This document shows positions 60,987 to 64,000 of a stretch of DNA of 64,000 bases, one piece after another; position 1 is the first letter of the stretch; each line of letters begins with the position of its first letter. The notes under the pieces are model-generated. The model was not told the origin of the DNA. It saw only the letters and a list, made by a program, of their open reading frames with translations, and did not search any database. The position numbers were made by a program, and so were the translations under genes. Origin of the DNA: Candidatus Nitrosothermus koennekei (lineage in GTDB: Archaea > Thermoproteota > Nitrososphaeria > Nitrososphaerales > Nitrosocaldaceae); NCBI GenBank assembly GCA_013538715.1, contig JACAFH010000003.1, positions 59,478-123,477 on the forward strand, read 5' to 3'.

Positions 60987-62315
60987 ATGAAAGGAGAAGA
61001 ATATTGTAGAGATATACTAACATTAATGAGAGAACATCATGAATGGTTTGATAGTTCTATACCATTAATCGCTAGTGAGAACATTCCAAGCCCTGCAGTA
61101 AGAGAAGCAATGGTCTCTGATTTTGCTAATAGATATGCTGAAGGATGGCCTGGAGAGCGTGTATATGCCGGTTGTAGATATATAGATCAAGTAGAGATAA
61201 AATGTATAGAGTTAGCAAAGAGAGTATTTGATGCAGAGTTTGCAGATGTTAGACCAATATCTGGTGTATCAGCAAATCTTGCCGTATATGCAGCATTTAC
61301 CAAACCTAATGATACAATGCTAGCATTAGCTATTCCTAGTGGAGGACATATATCACATGGAAAAAGAGAACATGCTGGAACTGCCGGTTTGGTCAGAGGT
61401 TTGAATATAGAAACATATGTATTTGACAAAGATGAGATGAATATAGATATTGATGAGAGTATTAAGAAGATAGAAGGACTTATAAGAGAAGACAGAAAAC
61501 CTGCACTTGCTATGTTTGGTGGAAGTTTATTCTTGTTTCCTCATCCAGTCAAAGAGATGAAAGATTTTCTACATGAAAATGATATAAAGATATGCTATGA
61601 TGCTGCTCATGTAGCCGGACTAATAGCTGGAAAAGAGTTTCAAGATCCATTGAGAGAGGGTGCAGATTTTATGACTATGAGCACGCATAAGACACTCTTT
61701 GGTCCTCCTGGAGGATTAATACTCTCATTTGAAAAGTACAGTGAAGATATAAAGAAAGCGGTATTCCCTGGTAATACTAGTAGTCATCATTTACATAATG
61801 TTGCTGGGAAGGCTATAGCATTATCAGAGATGTTGGAGTTTGGGAAGGAGTATGCTAGGCAAGTAATAGAAAATGCAAAGACTCTAGCAGAAGCATTATA
61901 CAATTTAGGATTTGATGTACTAGCAGAGAAGAAAGGGTTTACCAGTTCACATCAGGTTGCAGTTGATGTTAGTAAATATGGTGATGGATGGAGTGTTGAG
62001 AAAAGATTAGAGGAGGTTAATATAATATGTAATAGACAATTATTGCCAGGAGATATAAAGGCAGGTAGGAATTATCTACATCCAGGTGGTATAAGGCTAG
62101 GGACTGCAGAGATAACTAGATTAGGTATGAAAGTAGACGATATGAAGAGTATTGCTATATTTATGAAGAGAGCTATTATAGATAAAGAGGAAGCGTCAAT
62201 TATTAGGAGAGATGTTAAGAATTTCAAGGAACTATTTAAACATGTAAAGTATACATTTGACAATAGCACTAACGCATATGAATATATTCGATTAACAAAC
62301 ATCAAAAAAGGTTAA
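60987..62315 (+). CDS. glyA: Serine hydroxymethyltransferase
   Basis: The 442-residue PLP enzyme is of the archaeal type. It has PLIASENIPSPAVREAM, 'ANRYAEGWPGERVYAGC', 'CYDAAHVAGLIAG' and 'TMSTHKTLFGPPGG' with the Schiff-base lysine. It interconverts serine and glycine with transfer of a one-carbon unit to a pterin cofactor. ATG 60987 (MKGEEYCRD). Single gene. Confidence 0.95.
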   Translation: MKGEEYCRDILTLMREHHEWFDSSIPLIASENIPSPAVREAMVSDFANRYAEGWPGERVYAGCRYIDQVEIKCIELAKRVFDAEFADVRPISGVSANLAVYAAFTKPNDTMLALAIPSGGHISHGKREHAGTAGLVRGLNIETYVFDKDEMNIDIDESIKKIEGLIREDRKPALAMFGGSLFLFPHPVKEMKDFLHENDIKICYDAAHVAGLIAGKEFQDPLREGADFMTMSTHKTLFGPPGGLILSFEKYSEDIKKAVFPGNTSSHHLHNVAGKAIALSEMLEFGKEYARQVIENAKTLAEALYNLGFDVLAEKKGFTSSHQVAVDVSKYGDGWSVEKRLEEVNIICNRQLLPGDIKAGRNYLHPGGIRLGTAEITRLGMKVDDMKSIAIFMKRAIIDKEEASIIRRDVKNFKELFKHVKYTFDNSTNAYEYIRLTNIKKG

Positions 62316-62491
62316 GAGAAGAACTGGAGTTGCATCTCTTGTTTTAGATAACGCTTTATACGTTCTTTATTCTTATCTAAGCATATGAACATCATATTCA
62401 TTATACACTCATCACATATAGGTTTGCCTCTGTAGTTTACACCACGATCATTCCCGAAGTCGAATTGTGAATTGCATAAGACACATCTCAT
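62312..62491 (-). CDS. Small zinc-finger protein
   Basis: A 59-residue frame starts MRCVLCNSQFDFGNDRGVNY and has CxxC (3-6) and a second pair CDECIMNM (about 27-30). The C-terminal half is helical and basic (KNKERIKRYLKQEMQLQ). It overlaps the glyA tail by 4 nt. Paired CxxC motifs 20 residues apart make a zinc-binding protein likely. No family name. Confidence 0.68.
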   Translation of the reverse strand: MRCVLCNSQFDFGNDRGVNYRGKPICDECIMNMMFICLDKNKERIKRYLKQEMQLQFFS

Positions 62492-62642
62492 GCTTTTATC
62501 ATATACTTTATAGAAGTATAAAACGTTTATGATATTAAAATAGTTAATTTAATACTCTTACGTAGTATGTTCATTTAGTATGTAGATAATAATATTATAA
62601 TTCAAGTTAAGTTTAATAGAAATTAGCATCATATAGTTAATA

Positions 62643-63731
62643 ATGATACCAATCTCAAGACCATTGATAGAGAAGGAAGAGATAGAACTTGTTAATAAAG
62701 TTCTTACTAGCAATGAGTTAACAAATGCTTCATACGAGGGAGGAAAATATGTTCGTGAATTTGAGAGACTATTAAGTGAGTATACAAATGCCAAATATGC
62801 TATTGCTATTAATTCTGGAACGTCAGCACTATATGCAGCATTATTATCATTATCATTAAAAAGTAGTGATGAGGTTATAATACCATCACTAACATTTGTA
62901 GCAACTGCTAATGCAGTAGTTGCTGCAGGTGCAAAACCAGTTTTTGCAGATATAAGAGAAGATGATTATACAATAGATGCTAATGATATAGAGAAAAAGA
63001 TAACTAAGAATACTAAAGCGATAATACCAGTTCATATATATGGACATACAGCAGAGATGACCCTAATAAGAGAGTTAGCATCTAAGCACTCGCTTTATGT
63101 AATAGAAGATGCATGTCAATCACTTGGTTCTATTTATAAAGGGAAACACACAGGAACTTTATCCGATCTAGGATGTTATAGTTTCTATCCTAGTAAAGTA
63201 TTAACATCTGGAGAAGGAGGTGCGATAGTTACTAACAATAAAGAGCTTGCAGATAAGATAAAGATGATAAGGAATCATGGTATGCTTGAAGGTTACGATA
63301 CTAGAATATTAGGTATGAATTTGAGAATGGGAGAGATAAATGCTGCGATAGCAATTGCGCAAATGCACAAGTTAGAGATGATGCTTGAAGTAAGAAGGAG
63401 TAATGCTTACGTATTAAACACTATGCTAGATGGAAGAGTAAAGATACCAAAAGAAAATAGTGATAGAAGATATAATTGGTATCTATATAGCATATTAGTT
63501 AACGATAGAGACTATATACAGAAGAGATTAAACGAATTAGGAATTGGAGCATCTGTATACTATAGAATTCCAGTTCATAAAACACCGTTCTATGGTAATA
63601 AAATAAGACTTCCTATTACTGAGTATGTATCAGAACATATATTATCACTGCCAATTCATCCACTTGTAAAGAGAGAAGAGATAGAGTACATAGGCAGTTC
63701 TTTGATCAAATTGTTAGATAAAATATTATAA
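62643..63731 (+). CDS. DegT/DnrJ/EryC1/StrS sugar aminotransferase
   Basis: The 362-residue PLP enzyme has 'NSGTSALYAALLSLSLKSSDEV', 'FVATANAVVAAGAKPVFAD', 'VIEDACQSLGS' and 'CYSFYPSKVLTSGEGGAIVT' with the Schiff-base lysine. It aminates nucleotide-linked keto sugars for surface polysaccharides or S-layer glycans. It is a single gene with no sugar pathway partners next to it, so the substrate is unknown. Confidence 0.93.
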   Translation: MIPISRPLIEKEEIELVNKVLTSNELTNASYEGGKYVREFERLLSEYTNAKYAIAINSGTSALYAALLSLSLKSSDEVIIPSLTFVATANAVVAAGAKPVFADIREDDYTIDANDIEKKITKNTKAIIPVHIYGHTAEMTLIRELASKHSLYVIEDACQSLGSIYKGKHTGTLSDLGCYSFYPSKVLTSGEGGAIVTNNKELADKIKMIRNHGMLEGYDTRILGMNLRMGEINAAIAIAQMHKLEMMLEVRRSNAYVLNTMLDGRVKIPKENSDRRYNWYLYSILVNDRDYIQKRLNELGIGASVYYRIPVHKTPFYGNKIRLPITEYVSEHILSLPIHPLVKREEIEYIGSSLIKLLDKIL

Positions 63732-63774
63732 TATTTATAGAAGAGAATTATAGCATGAATTAGAAATATTGTGA

Positions 63775-64000
63775 TTATAATGCTTTGAACTGTTCTGTCC
63801 ATCGTTGATATGCTTTAAGCATATCTTGGCTAACACTTGGTTTCCTATTTTTTAACATCTCTATAAAGTCTTTATTTGTTACAGATCTCGTAGTCGCTTC
63901 ATTCTCTTTATGGCTAGCAAATAATTCATTAACTACTTTTAACTGCACAGATTGACATATATCCCTTATATCACTTGCTGAATACCCTTCACTCTCTTTT
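63775..64000 (-). CDS. cdvC: CdvC/Vps4-like AAA+ ATPase, C-terminal fragment
   Basis: The frame enters from the right edge and ends at 63775; 74 residues are visible. EGYSASDIRDICQSVQLKVV is the AAA+ sensor-2/lid region, 'RKPSVSQDMLKAYQRW' and the C-terminal 'TEQFKAL' match the Vps4/CdvC ending (terminal helix). CdvC disassembles ESCRT-III-like CdvB filaments during division. Only the C-terminus is available, so another Vps4-like AAA+ protein is possible. Confidence 0.75.
   Translation of the reverse strand, partial: KESEGYSASDIRDICQSVQLKVVNELFASHKENEATTRSVTNKDFIEMLKNRKPSVSQDMLKAYQRWTEQFKAL

Overview
The window comes from an archaeon, and the best match is an ammonia-oxidising archaeon (Thaumarchaeota/Nitrososphaeria). 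The evidence is an archaeal-type AmoB with the conserved copper-site histidines, together with archaeal TFE, aCPSF1/FttA, S19e, the PDCD5-like DNA-binding protein, aTrm56, GGGP synthase, the Rpp21 protein of RNase P, Orc1/Cdc6 and a CdvC-like ATPase. By eye the DNA is about one-third G+C. GC-rich islands stand out where RNAs lie, and the tRNAs have strongly GC-paired stems, so a thermophilic lineage such as Nitrosocaldales is an inference, not something shown here.

Layout. 0-1 kb: start of a complex I operon (nuoA-B-C, running off the left edge). 1-7.5 kb: ArsA-type ATPase, rhomboid-Hsp20 fusion, CitE-like lyase, a GC-rich structured RNA, a zinc-site-less MDR reductase, and an RNase P protein/S19e/PDCD5 operon. 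7.6-11 kb: tRNA-Gly, hflX-trm56, a 1.3-kb gene-poor stretch, and a tRNA-Lys(CTT) with an insertion in the D arm. 11-21.5 kb: stand-alone amoB, tatA, MFS transporter, methyltransferase, DUF1998-type helicase, superoxide dismutase, KaiC/RadA-like ATPase and an RPA-like ssDNA-binding protein. 21.5-37.5 kb: 2-oxoacid:ferredoxin oxidoreductase, proteasome beta subunit, FttA, SepF, peptidase, thiolase/DUF35 pair, Rieske protein and DPS-like ferritin, a palindrome-controlled wHTH/SIMPL pair, and TFE. 38-48.7 kb: carbamate kinase, TrpRS, PPAT, prenyl synthase, an HD-GNAT fusion, and nuoJ-K-M-L-N. 48.8-53.4 kb: tRNA-Lys(TTT) with two mini-introns, an isolated 5S rRNA, B12-dependent ribonucleotide reductase, and small membrane proteins. 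53.4-58.5 kb: GGGP synthase, a replication-origin region with ORB-like repeats beside orc1/cdc6, SpoIIM-like protein, and cbiE. 58.6-64 kb: RAM-domain protein, aminotransferases, glyA, and the C-terminus of cdvC.

How the genes fit together. amoB and the two nuo blocks serve ammonia-driven respiration. The thiolase, CitE-like, MDR and KorAB genes handle CoA esters and 2-oxoacids. cbiE and nrdJ link cobalamin synthesis to a cobalamin-dependent enzyme. The prenyl synthase and GGGP synthase make ether lipids. SepF and CdvC point to division machinery. SOD, DPS-like ferritin and Rieske proteins suggest oxidative-stress and iron handling.

Most notable: (1) an origin with two perfect 46-bp ORB-like repeats, an inverted ORB and many TTAAC motifs; (2) both tRNA-Lys genes interrupted by 12-15-nt introns, one gene carrying two; (3) an unidentified about 210-nt structured RNA; (4) several small regulators whose perfect inverted repeats sit between TATA box and start codon. 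I see no CRISPR array, no transposase and no clear prophage.
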